NCBI RefSeq assembly: GCF_013410455.1 | Contig: NZ_JACCFW010000001.1 | Location: forward strand, 3,116,929 to 3,180,928 | DNA: 64,000 nt | DNA from: Allobranchiibius huperziae | Lineage (GTDB): Bacteria; Actinomycetota; Actinomycetes; Actinomycetales; Dermatophilaceae | Reading direction: 5' to 3' | Shown: positions 18,042-27,006 of the stretch, one piece after another | How positions within the stretch are numbered: the first letter of the stretch is position 1 | Layout of the letters: every line of letters starts with the position of its first letter | Position numbers and translations under genes: made by a program | Notes under the pieces: generated by a model | What the model was told of the DNA's origin: nothing | The model's database searches: none | Seen by the model: only the letters and a program-made list of their open reading frames with translations

Positions 18042-19913
18042 TCAGCCGACCGGCTGCAAAGGCACCTCCGCGTCGGTCGACTCATCCGGTGTACGTCGAG
18101 CGACGGCCTGCGCGTACCGGGTGCCCGCCGCGAGCAGCAGCAGGCCGACAGCCATGAAGGATCCGGCCCGGACCAGACCGTCGAGCGCGGCCAGGTCGTA
18201 GAGGAACAACTTGGCCAGGGCGGCCGCCACCAGTCCCAGACCGGCGACCGTGAGCCCGGCGGTGTTGGTCGTGGACCTCAGTCCCAGGGCGAGGGCCGCC
18301 ATGGCCCCGGCCATCAGCGCGGCGGACACGACCAGTTGCGCGGCGTGGTAGCCGCCCTCGCCGCCCACTCCGGCCCCGAAGGTGAGGACGGTGACCAGCA
18401 GGCTCCAGAACGCCGGGACGGGTGCGATCAGCAGCAGCGGCAGCTGGGCCGGGCCGCTCGTCACCCGTCGGGCCGACCACAGGGTGCCGAGCACCGCGGC
18501 CAGCACGACCAGGCCGGCGAGCGCGTCGGTCGGACCGGTCGTCCGGGCGGCGTAGGCCGCGTCCCACGCGACCGCGGGATGCACCAGGTCGGCCTGCACG
18601 CCGACCGCGAGGATCGCGAAGAACGTGCCGATCCCCCAGACGGGCAGCGACCGCTGCTGATGGGCAGCAGCGAGCAGCCCGAGGGCCACGACGGCGATCA
18701 GGGCGGGGAGCAGGTGCCCGCGCGTGGTGGTTACGCACACCTCCAGGCCCGCGATGCTCGCGACGACCGCGGCCGCCGACAGGGTGAAGGCACCGACCGG
18801 CCGGGCGATGACCAGCGCGGCCACGGTGACGGTCGCCAGGACGGCCGCGGCGAGGATGCTCCACGGTCGCTCGATCATCGGGATCGCGACGAGGAACGGC
18901 AGGGACGCCACGGCGTACACCAGCGCGCCCACCGGATCGGCGCCCTTGCCCCGAGGCAACAGCACGGCCACCAGGTCGAGTGCTGCACACGTCGCGGCGG
19001 CGACGATCCGCAGCACGAAGTGGTCGCCGTCGTGGAAGACCTCCGCGACGAGCAACGCCAGGACGACGGGGATCGTGCGGACCGGGCCGACCGTCACCCA
19101 GCCGCGCAGCTTCTCCGGGACGATGCCCGCGGCCTGCAGCAGGAGCAGGAAACCCACGAGTTCGAGGTTCACGTCACCGGTGATGAAGGGGGCCAGGCCG
19201 ACGATAGCGAGGAACGCCAGGACGGTCATCGGCTGCGAGCGCCAGTACGTCGACAGGGTCACCGCCCCGGTCGCGACCGACCCGGCGAGCGCGAGCCCGG
19301 CGATCGGGGAGAGCCAGTGGTAGTAGTCGGTCGTCGCGACGACCACCATGAAGAGCCCGGCGAAACCGGTCGTGGCGAGGGCGACGGCGCCGGTGCGGCC
19401 ACCGGTGCGCCCGAAGAGCCGGACGCCCGCGGCGATGAGGACGACGGAGAGCGCGCTGCCTGCGCCCACCCGGGCCGCGGGGCCGAAGTAGCCGGCCTGT
19501 GCGGCCAGCACAAGCATCATCACCACGCCGATCAGCGTGATCAGGACGCCGAGTCCGGCGAGCAGTCGGCTGATGACGCCGTCGCGCTGCCACCACGGGG
19601 TGCGCGGCGGGGGCGGAATGGTCGGCGGCGGGGGTGGATAGCCGCCACCCGGCATCTGCGGACCGGCTGCGTACGGCTGCTGGTGCGGGCGGGATGCGTA
19701 CGGCTGCTGCGGACCGGCGTGGGGCTGTGAGTTCGACGCTCCGACGTACGACTGGGCCGAGATCCCTCCCCCGGCGTTCAGAGGGAAGGGCGCGCGCTGC
19801 GGACCCGGTCCGCCGGCGGCATGGAAGACCGCCGGCGGTCGACCGTCTGCCGGCGGTGTTGGCTGGGTGGGTTGGGTATCTCGGGACGGGGTGGGGAGCT
19901 GTGGTGTGTTCAT
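18042..19913 (-). CDS. DUF2339-like polytopic membrane protein with disordered N-terminus
   Basis: A 623-residue protein. Residues 1-110 are Pro/Gln/Gly-rich and disordered, ending in the PPPPRTPWWQRDGVISRLLA junction seen in DUF2339 proteins. The rest is a run of about 18 hydrophobic helices with very short loops; FGPAARVGAGSALSVVLIAA and the terminal KLFLYDLAALDGLVRAGSFM match the family. Function is unknown; proposed roles are in envelope or polysaccharide handling, but nothing here tests that. ATG start. Monocistronic, with a strong hairpin after it. Confidence 0.78.
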   Translation of the reverse strand: MNTPQLPTPSRDTQPTQPTPPADGRPPAVFHAAGGPGPQRAPFPLNAGGGISAQSYVGASNSQPHAGPQQPYASRPHQQPYAAGPQMPGGGYPPPPPTIPPPPRTPWWQRDGVISRLLAGLGVLITLIGVVMMLVLAAQAGYFGPAARVGAGSALSVVLIAAGVRLFGRTGGRTGAVALATTGFAGLFMVVVATTDYYHWLSPIAGLALAGSVATGAVTLSTYWRSQPMTVLAFLAIVGLAPFITGDVNLELVGFLLLLQAAGIVPEKLRGWVTVGPVRTIPVVLALLVAEVFHDGDHFVLRIVAAATCAALDLVAVLLPRGKGADPVGALVYAVASLPFLVAIPMIERPWSILAAAVLATVTVAALVIARPVGAFTLSAAAVVASIAGLEVCVTTTRGHLLPALIAVVALGLLAAAHQQRSLPVWGIGTFFAILAVGVQADLVHPAVAWDAAYAARTTGPTDALAGLVVLAAVLGTLWSARRVTSGPAQLPLLLIAPVPAFWSLLVTVLTFGAGVGGEGGYHAAQLVVSAALMAGAMAALALGLRSTTNTAGLTVAGLGLVAAALAKLFLYDLAALDGLVRAGSFMAVGLLLLAAGTRYAQAVARRTPDESTDAEVPLQPVG

Positions 19914-20032
19914 GCGCTTCAGCCTGCTGACCTACGGTGATACGCGGATCGGGGCGATTACGCACCCCGCGTGAGTACTTCTACTCAGGCGGCCGGGGCG
20001 GACCGCGTAGGAGAGCGGGCACGTCCGGGTGG

Positions 20033-20692
20033 TCAGTCCAGGCCCTGCTCCAGGGCGTAGCGCGCCAGCTCTACACGGTTGCCCAGGTGCAGCTTGCGCA
20101 GCGTCGCCTGCACGTGGTTCTCCACGGTGCGGTGGCTGATCCCGAGGCGGGTCGCGACCTGCCGGGCCGACAGGCCCTTGGCCACGAGTCGCAGCACCTC
20201 GGTCTCGCGGTCGGTGAGGGCGGGCAGACCGGGCGTCGCATCGGTCGGTGCGGCGTTCGCCGTACGGCGGTATTCGCCGAGCACCAAACCGGCCAGGCCG
20301 GGCGTGAAGACCGCCTGCCCGTGGGCGGTGCGGGTGACGGCGTCGATCAGCTCCGGGGCGGACGCACTCTTGACCAGATAGCCGCTGGCGCCGGCCTTGA
20401 CCGCGTCGAGCACGTCGTCGCGTTCGGACGATGCCGACAGCACCAGCACGTGGGTGTGCGGCGACACCTCGCGCACCGCGGCGGTGGCCTCGACCCCGCT
20501 GCCGTCGGGCAGGTGCATGTCCATCAGGGCGACGGTGGGGACGGTCGCTGCCGCCCGGCGCTGTGCCGTGGCGACTGAGTCGGCGGTCGCCACGACCTCG
20601 AACCCGGCGTCGGTCAGATCGCGGCTCACGCCGTCGCGCCACATCGGGTGGTCGTCGACCACCATCACGGTGATCGCGGCGGCCTCGCTCAT
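20033..20692 (-). CDS. NarL/LuxR-family response regulator
   Basis: A 219-residue response regulator: receiver domain (residues ~8-125, phospho-acceptor Asp58 in ALMDMHLPDGSG, acidic pair DDH near the N-terminus, Lys in YLVKSAS) and a C-terminal LuxR helix-turn-helix (LTDRETEVLRLVAKGLSARQ, then TRLGISHRTVENHVQATLRK). It should dimerise and bind DNA on phosphorylation by the kinase encoded just upstream; ATG 20692 overlaps that stop (ATGA). Target genes are unknown. Confidence 0.92.
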   Translation of the reverse strand: MSEAAAITVMVVDDHPMWRDGVSRDLTDAGFEVVATADSVATAQRRAAATVPTVALMDMHLPDGSGVEATAAVREVSPHTHVLVLSASSERDDVLDAVKAGASGYLVKSASAPELIDAVTRTAHGQAVFTPGLAGLVLGEYRRTANAAPTDATPGLPALTDRETEVLRLVAKGLSARQVATRLGISHRTVENHVQATLRKLHLGNRVELARYALEQGLD

Positions 20693-21852
20693 GTCGTCCC
20701 CTTGGCCAGGTGGATCTCCCACTCGGTGCCCACTCCCGGACCAGTCTCCAGCACGGCGGTGCCACCGAGAGCGCGTACGCGGCCCTGGATGGAGTCGGCG
20801 ACGCCCATCCGCCCTTGGGCGCGCGCCTGGTCCAGCCGGCCGGGCGGGATGCCCGGCCCGTCGTCGCGCACCGTCAGCACCACCTCGTCCCCGAGGTCCT
20901 CCAGCAGCACGTACGACGACGCGTCCGGCCCGGCGTGCCGCTCGGTGTTGTGCAGGGCCGTGCGGACGACGGCGACCAGCTCGTCGACCCTGTGCCGAGG
21001 CAGCTCGATCGCGTCGGCGGGTGCGGCGAAGGTCGCGGTCGGAGGCAGCACCGCGCGCACGGCGTCGCGCAGGTCCGTGTGGGCAGTGGATCGCTGGTCC
21101 GGCAGCGCGCGGGACCGGCTCAGCAGCACCCGCAACGCGTCCTCCTGCTCGCCTGCCAGCTCCGCCAGGCGCGCACCCTCGCCGCCGACCTCGCGCCCGC
21201 GGCGGCGGACGAGGGCGAGCACCTGCAGCACCCCGTCGTGCACCTCCCGCGCCAGCCGGTCGCGCTCGTCGGTCGCGGCCTGCATGCGGATCGCGGTCTG
21301 CAACTCGGTGTGCGCGCGCCGGGCGATCTGGGCGCCCGCGCCGATCGCCAGACCGACCGTGCCGAGGATCGGCAGCGTCGCGTCGAAGAACCACCGGCCG
21401 AGCTGGTCCAACGCGCTCAGACAGACCAGGCCGATGACCAGCCCGGCGATCATGCCCGCGATCCGTCCGCGCAGGATCGCAACGGAGACAACGGCGTTCG
21501 CCACCCAGAAGGTGGTCGGCAGCGGTTGTTGATGCACGTAGAAGTGGTGCGGCACGACGGCGATCGTGCTGAGGACCAGCAGCAGGGTGACGACGACCTC
21601 GGCGACGACGAGCGGCGTACGCCGGGTGCGCGGGAGCAGGTAGGCGACGCCGAGGTAGGTCGTCCAGGCCAGCTGCAGGGCGATGAGGACCCAGCTCAGG
21701 GCGACCCGGTCGTAGTGGCCGTGCTGCACGATCTGGACGCCGACGGCGTACGCCATGGTGGCGAGGCGGAAGACCTGCGCGGCACGCCAGATGGGGAGCG
21801 TGCCGTCGGTGTCCCGCGCGCTGTCGGGCCGGACGTTGGAGCTCACGCACAC
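20689..21852 (-). CDS. NarL-type sensor histidine kinase, membrane bound
   Basis: A ~387-residue kinase. Residues ~20-160 form about five membrane helices with short external loops (no large sensor domain; the H/Y-rich loop HHFYVHQQPLP is exposed). Then a HisKA_3 dimerisation helix with phospho-His in DERDRLAREVHDGVLQVLAL, and a HATPase with VRDDGPGIPPGRL and GMGVADS-like lids. GTG 21852 is chosen because GAGG lies 9 bases upstream; GTG 21846 is also possible. It forms a coupled two-component system with the regulator at 20033. The signal is not readable; the many helices suggest a membrane-state or small-molecule sensor. Confidence 0.88.
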   Translation of the reverse strand: MCVSSNVRPDSARDTDGTLPIWRAAQVFRLATMAYAVGVQIVQHGHYDRVALSWVLIALQLAWTTYLGVAYLLPRTRRTPLVVAEVVVTLLLVLSTIAVVPHHFYVHQQPLPTTFWVANAVVSVAILRGRIAGMIAGLVIGLVCLSALDQLGRWFFDATLPILGTVGLAIGAGAQIARRAHTELQTAIRMQAATDERDRLAREVHDGVLQVLALVRRRGREVGGEGARLAELAGEQEDALRVLLSRSRALPDQRSTAHTDLRDAVRAVLPPTATFAAPADAIELPRHRVDELVAVVRTALHNTERHAGPDASSYVLLEDLGDEVVLTVRDDGPGIPPGRLDQARAQGRMGVADSIQGRVRALGGTAVLETGPGVGTEWEIHLAKGTT

Positions 21853-21926
21853 GGTGTAGCACCTCGGGGGCCGCGCGCGCGCCCGCTCGCGCGGGTCCGT
21901 CACCCGACCGTGGCACAGATAGGCCC

Positions 21927-21954
21927 GAGAGCCACAGGTCGTCCTGTGGCTCTC
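21927..21954 (-). terminator. 12-bp perfect hairpin after the MFS gene
   Basis: GAGAGCCACAGG (21927-21938) pairs with CCTGTGGCTCTC (21943-21954) around TCGT. It lies 24 bases after the stop of the MFS gene (minus strand) and before the two-component operon. Confidence 0.65.
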
Positions 21955-21977
21955 CGACCTACCTGCGCCAGAGTGGG

Positions 21978-23228
21978 TCAGGGGGCAGGGACGGGCAGCG
22001 GGGTGTCGGCGACCGGCTCGGGCACGTGCTCGGTCGACGTACGCGCGAGCACCGCGGCGCCGGCGGCGAGGACCGCGAGGCCCGCGACGCCGGACACCAC
22101 GAACGCGGGACGGACGCCCAGCAGGACCCCCAGCAGCCCTCCCAGCGCGATAGCGGCGGTCGACGACGTCTGCATGAGCCCGTTGACCGCGGCGGACACC
22201 CGGCCGCGCTGAGCCGACGGCGTGCGGGTGATGAACAGGGCACCGAAGCTTGCGTTGGAGATGCCCACTCCCGCCCCGACGACGACGAGCAGACCGAAGT
22301 ACGCGATCACTGTGGTGGCCACGCCGAGGACTCCGAGCGCAGCGGCCGCGGCCGACAGACCGGTGAGCATCGCCCACGCGCGGGTCCGATCACGCGCGAT
22401 CCGTCCGGCGAGCGCCGCGCCGGCGACCGTGCCCACGCCCGCTGCGATCTCGGAACAGCCGAACTGCGCGGCGCTCACCCCGATGTCGTGCCGCGCCAAG
22501 GAGACCTCGAGGACGTTCAACCCCTGCAGGACCACGACCAGCGGCACCATGCAGGAGAGCAGGCACCAGAGCAGCCGGTCACGGCGCACCGCGCCCAGGT
22601 CGGGCATCAACAGCTGCCGGAGTCCGGGTCCGGTGGCTTCGGCGGCCAGGGCCCGTCGGCGCACCTTCAGCCGCAGCGCCACCACGGCCAGGTAGAGGTA
22701 GCAACCGGCGGCGACCAGCATCGCACCGCCACCGCCGACGGCGCTGTAGAGGACACCCCCCGCCCCGGCCCCGAGCGGCGCCAGCGCCGCGGTGAGCGCC
22801 TGTTGTCCACCGACGGCGGCTCCGACCCTGTCCTCGCCCACCACCATCGGCACCAGCACGCTCCACACCGGCGCGATCAGGGAGGTCCCGACGCTCAGCA
22901 GGGCGATCGCCGCACAGGTGAGGGCGAAGCCGGGCGATGTGGCGAGCACCAGACAAGCGGCGACCTCGGCCGCGATGCCGACCATGAGCACGCCTTGGGA
23001 ATCGCGATGGTCGGCGGCTCGCCCGATCGGGCCGGCACAGAGGATGACCGGCACCACCTCGGCGAGGAGCAGCACCATGATCCGGCCCGAGCCCGCCCCC
23101 TGCGCGGTCAGCCGGAGCAGCTGCACGATGAGCACCATCCCCGCCCCCGCGGCGGCGACGGAACGACCGACGGCCAGCCTGCGGAAGTCACGCACGCGCC
23201 AGACCGAGTCGTGAAGGGTTTGTTTCAT
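21978..23228 (-). CDS. MFS transporter (enterobactin-exporter/macrolide-efflux type)
   Basis: A 416-residue permease with about 12 helices, beginning DSVWRVRDFRRLAVGRSVAA, a start typical of the MFS_3/EntS group that exports siderophores or macrolides. No Walker motif or extra domain. Divergent from the luciferase-like oxidoreductase and ArsR genes across a 46-base gap that contains a GTGAAG/CTTCAC palindrome, so it is probably repressed by that ArsR protein. Substrate unknown. Confidence 0.85.
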   Translation of the reverse strand: MKQTLHDSVWRVRDFRRLAVGRSVAAAGAGMVLIVQLLRLTAQGAGSGRIMVLLLAEVVPVILCAGPIGRAADHRDSQGVLMVGIAAEVAACLVLATSPGFALTCAAIALLSVGTSLIAPVWSVLVPMVVGEDRVGAAVGGQQALTAALAPLGAGAGGVLYSAVGGGGAMLVAAGCYLYLAVVALRLKVRRRALAAEATGPGLRQLLMPDLGAVRRDRLLWCLLSCMVPLVVVLQGLNVLEVSLARHDIGVSAAQFGCSEIAAGVGTVAGAALAGRIARDRTRAWAMLTGLSAAAAALGVLGVATTVIAYFGLLVVVGAGVGISNASFGALFITRTPSAQRGRVSAAVNGLMQTSSTAAIALGGLLGVLLGVRPAFVVSGVAGLAVLAAGAAVLARTSTEHVPEPVADTPLPVPAP

Positions 23229-23231
23229 ATT

Positions 23232-23249
23232 GTGAAGTTACTGCTTCAC
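23232..23249. promoter_or_regulatory. Candidate ArsR-type operator in a divergent promoter
   Basis: GTGAAG (23232-23237) and CTTCAC (23244-23249) form a 6-6-6 inverted repeat exactly between the MFS start (23228) and the oxidoreductase start (23275); another GTGAAG occurs at 23211-23216. The only regulator in the module is the ArsR-type protein at 24208, so both transcription units are plausibly its targets. Confidence 0.5.
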
Positions 23250-23274
23250 GTCGGTATCTGCAAGAGTTGCAGCC

Positions 23275-24204
23275 ATGGATCTGCGCATCTTCACCGAACC
23301 CCAGCAAGGCGCGTCGTACGACGACGTGCTGCGCGTCGCCCGAGCGACCGAGGACCTGGGCTTCGACGCCTTCTTCCGCAGCGACCACTACCTGCGGATG
23401 GGTGACGGCAACGGAGCGCCCGGTCCGACCGACGCCTGGATCACGCTGGCCGGCCTGGCACGGGAGACCTCCCGCATCCGGCTCGGCACACTCGTCACAT
23501 CAGCGACCTTCCGCCACCCCGGCCCGCTGGCGATCTCGGTGGCCCAGGTGGACCAGATGAGTGGCGGCCGGGTTGAATTCGGTTACGGAGCAGGCTGGTT
23601 CAGCGCCGAGCATGCGGCGTACGGGATCCCCTTCCCACCAGTGAAGGAGCGCTTCGACTGGCTCGAGGAGCACCTCGCCGTCATCACCGGCCTTTGGTCG
23701 ACGCCGGCGGGCGAGACCTTCTCCTACGACGGTGCGCACCTGCAGCTGCACGATTCCCCGGCCCTGCCCAAACCGGCGCAGGCCCGGGTGCCGGTCATCA
23801 TCGGCGGCCACGGCAAGCGACGCACGCCGGCGTTGGCGGCGCAGTACGCGACCGAGTTCAACGTGCCGTTCTCCAGCCTGCCGGACACGTCCGCCATCTT
23901 CGAGCGGGTGCGAGCCGCCTGCGCCGAGCGCGGCCGGGACGCGGGCGAGCTCACCTGGTCGGCCGCACAGGTCGTGTGTTGCGGCAGAACCGAAGAGGAT
24001 CTTTCACGACGCGCCGCGGCGATCGGCCGCCCGCTGGGCGACCTGCGGGAGCACGGCCTCGCCGGTACGCCGGCCGAGGTGGTGGACGCGCTCGGCCGGT
24101 TCGCCGAGGCCGGGGTGCAGCGGGTCTACCTGCAGGTGCTCGACCTCGCCGACCTGGATCACCTGGAGGTCATCGCCTCTGACGTCCTGCCGCAGGTCGG
24201 CTGA
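23275..24204 (+). CDS. Luciferase-like (LLM class) F420-dependent oxidoreductase
   Basis: A 309-residue TIM-barrel protein of the LLM family, likely using coenzyme F420 (the actinobacterial TIGR03560-like branch). Visible landmarks are MDLRIFTEPQQG, GLGFDAF-like EDLGFDAFFRSDHYLRMG, SATFRHPGPLAISVAQVDQM, GRVEFGYGAGWFSAEHAAYG and PVIIGGHGKRRTPALAAQYA, which line the cofactor pocket. Probably a hydride-transfer enzyme in detoxification or secondary metabolism; substrate unknown. Start ATG 23275 follows a divergent operator and precedes its likely regulator by 3 bases. Confidence 0.88.
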   Translation: MDLRIFTEPQQGASYDDVLRVARATEDLGFDAFFRSDHYLRMGDGNGAPGPTDAWITLAGLARETSRIRLGTLVTSATFRHPGPLAISVAQVDQMSGGRVEFGYGAGWFSAEHAAYGIPFPPVKERFDWLEEHLAVITGLWSTPAGETFSYDGAHLQLHDSPALPKPAQARVPVIIGGHGKRRTPALAAQYATEFNVPFSSLPDTSAIFERVRAACAERGRDAGELTWSAAQVVCCGRTEEDLSRRAAAIGRPLGDLREHGLAGTPAEVVDALGRFAEAGVQRVYLQVLDLADLDHLEVIASDVLPQVG

Positions 24205-24207
24205 GCC

Positions 24208-24768
24208 ATGGCGCGACGGGAGCGGACGGAGCGCACCCTCACCGACGTCCGTGCGCTGCGCGCACTGGCGCATCCGGTGCGTCAGCAACTCGTCGAGGAC
24301 GTGCTGAGCACGGATGAACCGCTCACGGCGACGGAGGCTGCGGCCCGGTGTGGGATCACCCCGTCGGCGATGAGCTACCACCTGCGCGCGCTGGAGAAGT
24401 GGGGGATGGTCGAGCGGGTCGACTCCGGCGACGGGCGCGAACGACCGTGGCGCAAGACCGCGGACGGGTTCAAGATCGACAACTCGGACGGCACCGACAT
24501 GCCGCTCGCCGAGCAGGAGACGGTGGTCACCGAGTTCCTGCGCTCCGCCACCCAGAACCTGGTGTCCGGGATGCGTGAGGACGACGACTCGCTGACGCTC
24601 TGGCGCGCGAGCCTGCTGCTCACCGAGCAGGAGACCAACGAGCTGGACGCCGAGCTCTCCCGGCTTCTCGACCGGTACCGCGACCTGCACGAACCCGGCG
24701 ACCCGGGCGTGAAGCGGCGTCGTACGTTCTGGCTCAATGCCTCCGCGGAGCCGCGACCGACCGACTGA
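24208..24768 (+). CDS. ArsR-family winged-helix repressor
   Basis: A 186-residue regulator with an N-terminal ArsR/HTH_20 domain: TDVRALRALAHPVRQQLVED, the recognition helix region CGITPSAMSYHLRALEKWGM and the wing VDSGDGRERPWRKT. The C-terminal half is helical and acidic with no cysteine pair, so it is unlikely to sense metal thiolates. It follows the oxidoreductase by 3 bases and should control the divergent promoter at 23229-23274. Confidence 0.88.
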   Translation: MARRERTERTLTDVRALRALAHPVRQQLVEDVLSTDEPLTATEAAARCGITPSAMSYHLRALEKWGMVERVDSGDGRERPWRKTADGFKIDNSDGTDMPLAEQETVVTEFLRSATQNLVSGMREDDDSLTLWRASLLLTEQETNELDAELSRLLDRYRDLHEPGDPGVKRRRTFWLNASAEPRPTD

Positions 24769-24781
24769 GGGCCGCCCCCGT

Positions 24782-24836
24782 CATCGAGCGAAGCGGTCAT
24801 GTCCCCACCACTCGAGCATGAAGGCTCCGCTCGATG
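24782..24836. terminator. Hairpin between convergent ArsR and CbiX genes
   Basis: CATCGAGCG (24782-24790) pairs with CGCTCGATG (24828-24836), with an inner TCATG/CATGA pair (24797-24801 / 24817-24821). The top of the stem, CATGTCCCCACCACTCGAGC, is nearly identical to an arm of the convergent hairpin at 29838-29883, so the two are related repeats and probably serve both strands. Confidence 0.55.
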
Positions 24837-24854
24837 GAGAGAAGGGGTGCGCGG

Positions 24855-25538
24855 TCAGTCGATGGCGGCGCGGTAGCGCGCGACGGCCTGTTGCACGAGC
24901 CGCTCGTCAGCTCCCAGCGGCGCGGTCACGAGGTCGGCGCCGGCCTGGTGCAGCTTGTCGTGGAAGTGTCCGGGGCCGAGCAGGTAGGCCGCGATGGCGA
25001 CCCGGCTCGCGCCGTCGGCACGCAGCCGGGCGACCGCTTCGGGGATGCTCGGCGAGCTCGCGGATCCGTAGCCCAACAGCACCGGGCCGGACCCGGCGCG
25101 GCGTTCGGCGAAGAGAGCAGCGGCCTGCTCGGCGTCCCGCGCCGCCTGCGGCCGGCTCGAGCCCGCCGCTGCGAAGACCACCGCGTCGCTCGGCTCGACG
25201 CCCGATTCGGCGCACCGCGCGATCATCGTGTCGGCGAGCAGGGGCGCCGGGCCGAGCGCGCTCGTCGCCCGGGTACCCGGATGGGCACGGACCACCCGGT
25301 CGATGTCGACCTCGACGTGGTAGCCGGTCGAGAGCAGCAGCGGCACGATCACGGGCGGGTTGGACGCGTCGTACAGATCGGCGACGACGTCGCCCGGGCC
25401 GGGTGCCTGGACGTCGACGTACGCCGCCTGGACGCGGACGCCAGGCAGCTCCCGTCGTGTCGCGGCGAGCAGATCGAGCACGACCTGCTGACCGGCCGGG
25501 TTGGCGGTGCCGTGTGCGCAGAGAACGAGCGGCGGCAT
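24855..25538 (-). CDS. Sirohydrochlorin chelatase / CbiX-like protein
   Basis: A 227-residue protein of the CbiX/SirB family, which inserts Co2+ or Fe2+ into sirohydrochlorin for B12 or siroheme. Two repeats are visible, each with a chelatase half: LVLCAHGTANPAGQQVVLDL with the metal-binding His, STGYHVEVDIDRVV, then VLLGYGSASSPSIPEAVARL and LGPGHFHDKLHQAGADLV. ATG 25538 starts MPPLVLCAHGT. It is 17 bases past the pyrE stop. The family also includes non-chelatase members, so substrate is tentative, but the B12-linked cobalt genes nearby are compatible. Confidence 0.8.
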   Translation of the reverse strand: MPPLVLCAHGTANPAGQQVVLDLLAATRRELPGVRVQAAYVDVQAPGPGDVVADLYDASNPPVIVPLLLSTGYHVEVDIDRVVRAHPGTRATSALGPAPLLADTMIARCAESGVEPSDAVVFAAAGSSRPQAARDAEQAAALFAERRAGSGPVLLGYGSASSPSIPEAVARLRADGASRVAIAAYLLGPGHFHDKLHQAGADLVTAPLGADERLVQQAVARYRAAID

Positions 25539-25555
25539 CCGGATCGCGTCGTCGT

Positions 25556-26122
25556 TCAGGAGATTCCGAGGTCGTTCGGGCCGTACGCCCACAGGTAGGG
25601 CACGCCGCCGTCGGCCTGGATCCGCTCGGCGGCACCGGTCGCCCGATCGGCGATCACCGCGACGGCGACCACCTCGGCGCCCGCCTCGCGCGCGGCGGTG
25701 ACCGCGTCGAGCGCGGACCCGCCGGTGGTGGAGGTGTCTTCGACGATCAGCACCCGGCGACCCTGGATCGAGGGACCCTCGACGCGTTGCTGCAGCCCGT
25801 GCGACTTGCCCTGCTTGCGCACCACGAACGCGTCCAGCGCCGGTCCGTCGTCGTCGGCGGCAGCCGCGTGCAGCATCGCGGTGGCGACCGGATCGGCGCC
25901 CATGGTGAGCCCGCCGACCGCGTCGTACGCGAGATCGCGGGTGAGGTTGAGCATCACGCGGCCGACCATCGGGGCGGCCAGCCCCGAGAGGGTGATCCGG
26001 CGAAGGTCGAGGTACCAGTCGGCCTCCTTGCCGGAGGACAGCGTCACCCGGCCGTGCACGATCGCTCGCTCCTGGATCTGCTGCAGGAGGTTGCGGCGGT
26101 CGACTTCCACGGAGTGCGTCAC
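25556..26122 (-). CDS. pyrE: Orotate phosphoribosyltransferase
   Basis: A 188-residue PRTase making OMP from orotate and PRPP. The PRPP loop VLIVEDTSTTGGSALDAVTA is textbook; the catalytic flexible loop lysines are in FVVRKQGKSHGLQQRVEG; SSGKEADWYLDLRRITL is the N-terminal orotate-binding motif. Length is typical for the short actinobacterial form. GTG 26122. Precedes cbiX and follows the SDR gene by 21 bases, same strand. Confidence 0.96.
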   Translation of the reverse strand: MTHSVEVDRRNLLQQIQERAIVHGRVTLSSGKEADWYLDLRRITLSGLAAPMVGRVMLNLTRDLAYDAVGGLTMGADPVATAMLHAAAADDDGPALDAFVVRKQGKSHGLQQRVEGPSIQGRRVLIVEDTSTTGGSALDAVTAAREAGAEVVAVAVIADRATGAAERIQADGGVPYLWAYGPNDLGIS

Positions 26123-26143
26123 GGCGAAGGAGCCTAGCCGGGG

Positions 26144-26926
26144 TTACTTCTGCGGGCGGTGGGCGCTCGCCAGGCGGCCGCGGCGTACGAGCGGACGCGG
26201 GACCGTACGCAGCGCGGTGGTGATGACCTTGTACTGCAGCCCCGGCACCGAGATGACCTTGCCCTTGTCGACATCGGCCAGGCAGTCGCGCACGAGCCGG
26301 TCGGCCTGCAACCACAGGAACTCCGGCGAGCCCTTGTGGTTGATGCCGGCGCGCTCGTGGAACTCGGTGTGCGTGAAGCCCGGGCACAGGGCCGTCACGG
26401 TCACGCCGGTGCCGACGAGCTCACCGGCGAGGGACTCCGAGAACACGGTGACGTAGGACTTGGCGGCCGAATAGGTACCCGAGGCCATGAAACTCGCCAC
26501 CGACGACACGTTGACGATCGCGCCGTGGCCGCGTTCCTTCATCGCGAGCGCCGCCGAGTGCGAGAGCACCATGACGGTGCGCACGAGGATGTCGAGCGAA
26601 GCGATCTCGTCCTGCACGTCGTTCTGCAGGAAGCGCTTCTTGAGCCCGTACCCGGCGTTGTTGACGAGCAGATCGACGGGCCGCTGCGGTTCGCTGAGCC
26701 GCCAGGCGACCTTCTGTACGTCGAGGGGATCGGTGAGGTCGGCGGTCACCACCTCGACGCTGACGCCGTGCCGCGCCTCGAGGTCGGTCTTGAGCGCCTC
26801 CAGCCGGTCGGTGGAGCGCGCGACGACCACCAGGTCGTACCCGCGCTCGGCGAGCTGGGCGCAGAACGTGGCACCGATGCCCGCGCTGGCTCCGGTGACG
26901 AGGGCGGTCTTCGCGTGGTTACTCAT
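26144..26926 (-). CDS. Short-chain dehydrogenase/reductase (classical, DltE/YqjQ-like)
   Basis: A 260-residue classical SDR: TGASAGIG NADP-binding motif at residues 11-18, NNAGYG, the Ser of VNVSSVASFM, and the active-site YSAAKSY. PG motif is ALCPGFTHTEFH. An Arg after the second strand (VVVARSTDRLEAL) favours NADPH. The substrate is not inferable; homologues reduce ketones or act in lipid modification. ATG 26926. Same strand as pyrE. Confidence 0.85.
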   Translation of the reverse strand: MSNHAKTALVTGASAGIGATFCAQLAERGYDLVVVARSTDRLEALKTDLEARHGVSVEVVTADLTDPLDVQKVAWRLSEPQRPVDLLVNNAGYGLKKRFLQNDVQDEIASLDILVRTVMVLSHSAALAMKERGHGAIVNVSSVASFMASGTYSAAKSYVTVFSESLAGELVGTGVTVTALCPGFTHTEFHERAGINHKGSPEFLWLQADRLVRDCLADVDKGKVISVPGLQYKVITTALRTVPRPLVRRGRLASAHRPQK

Positions 26927-27006
26927 GGGTTCGGAGTGTAGGCAGCCTGCCGCGCCCGACGTCGGGTCGGCGCCCGCCCAACGAGCTCGAGGCGAGGTAC
27001 GGGACG

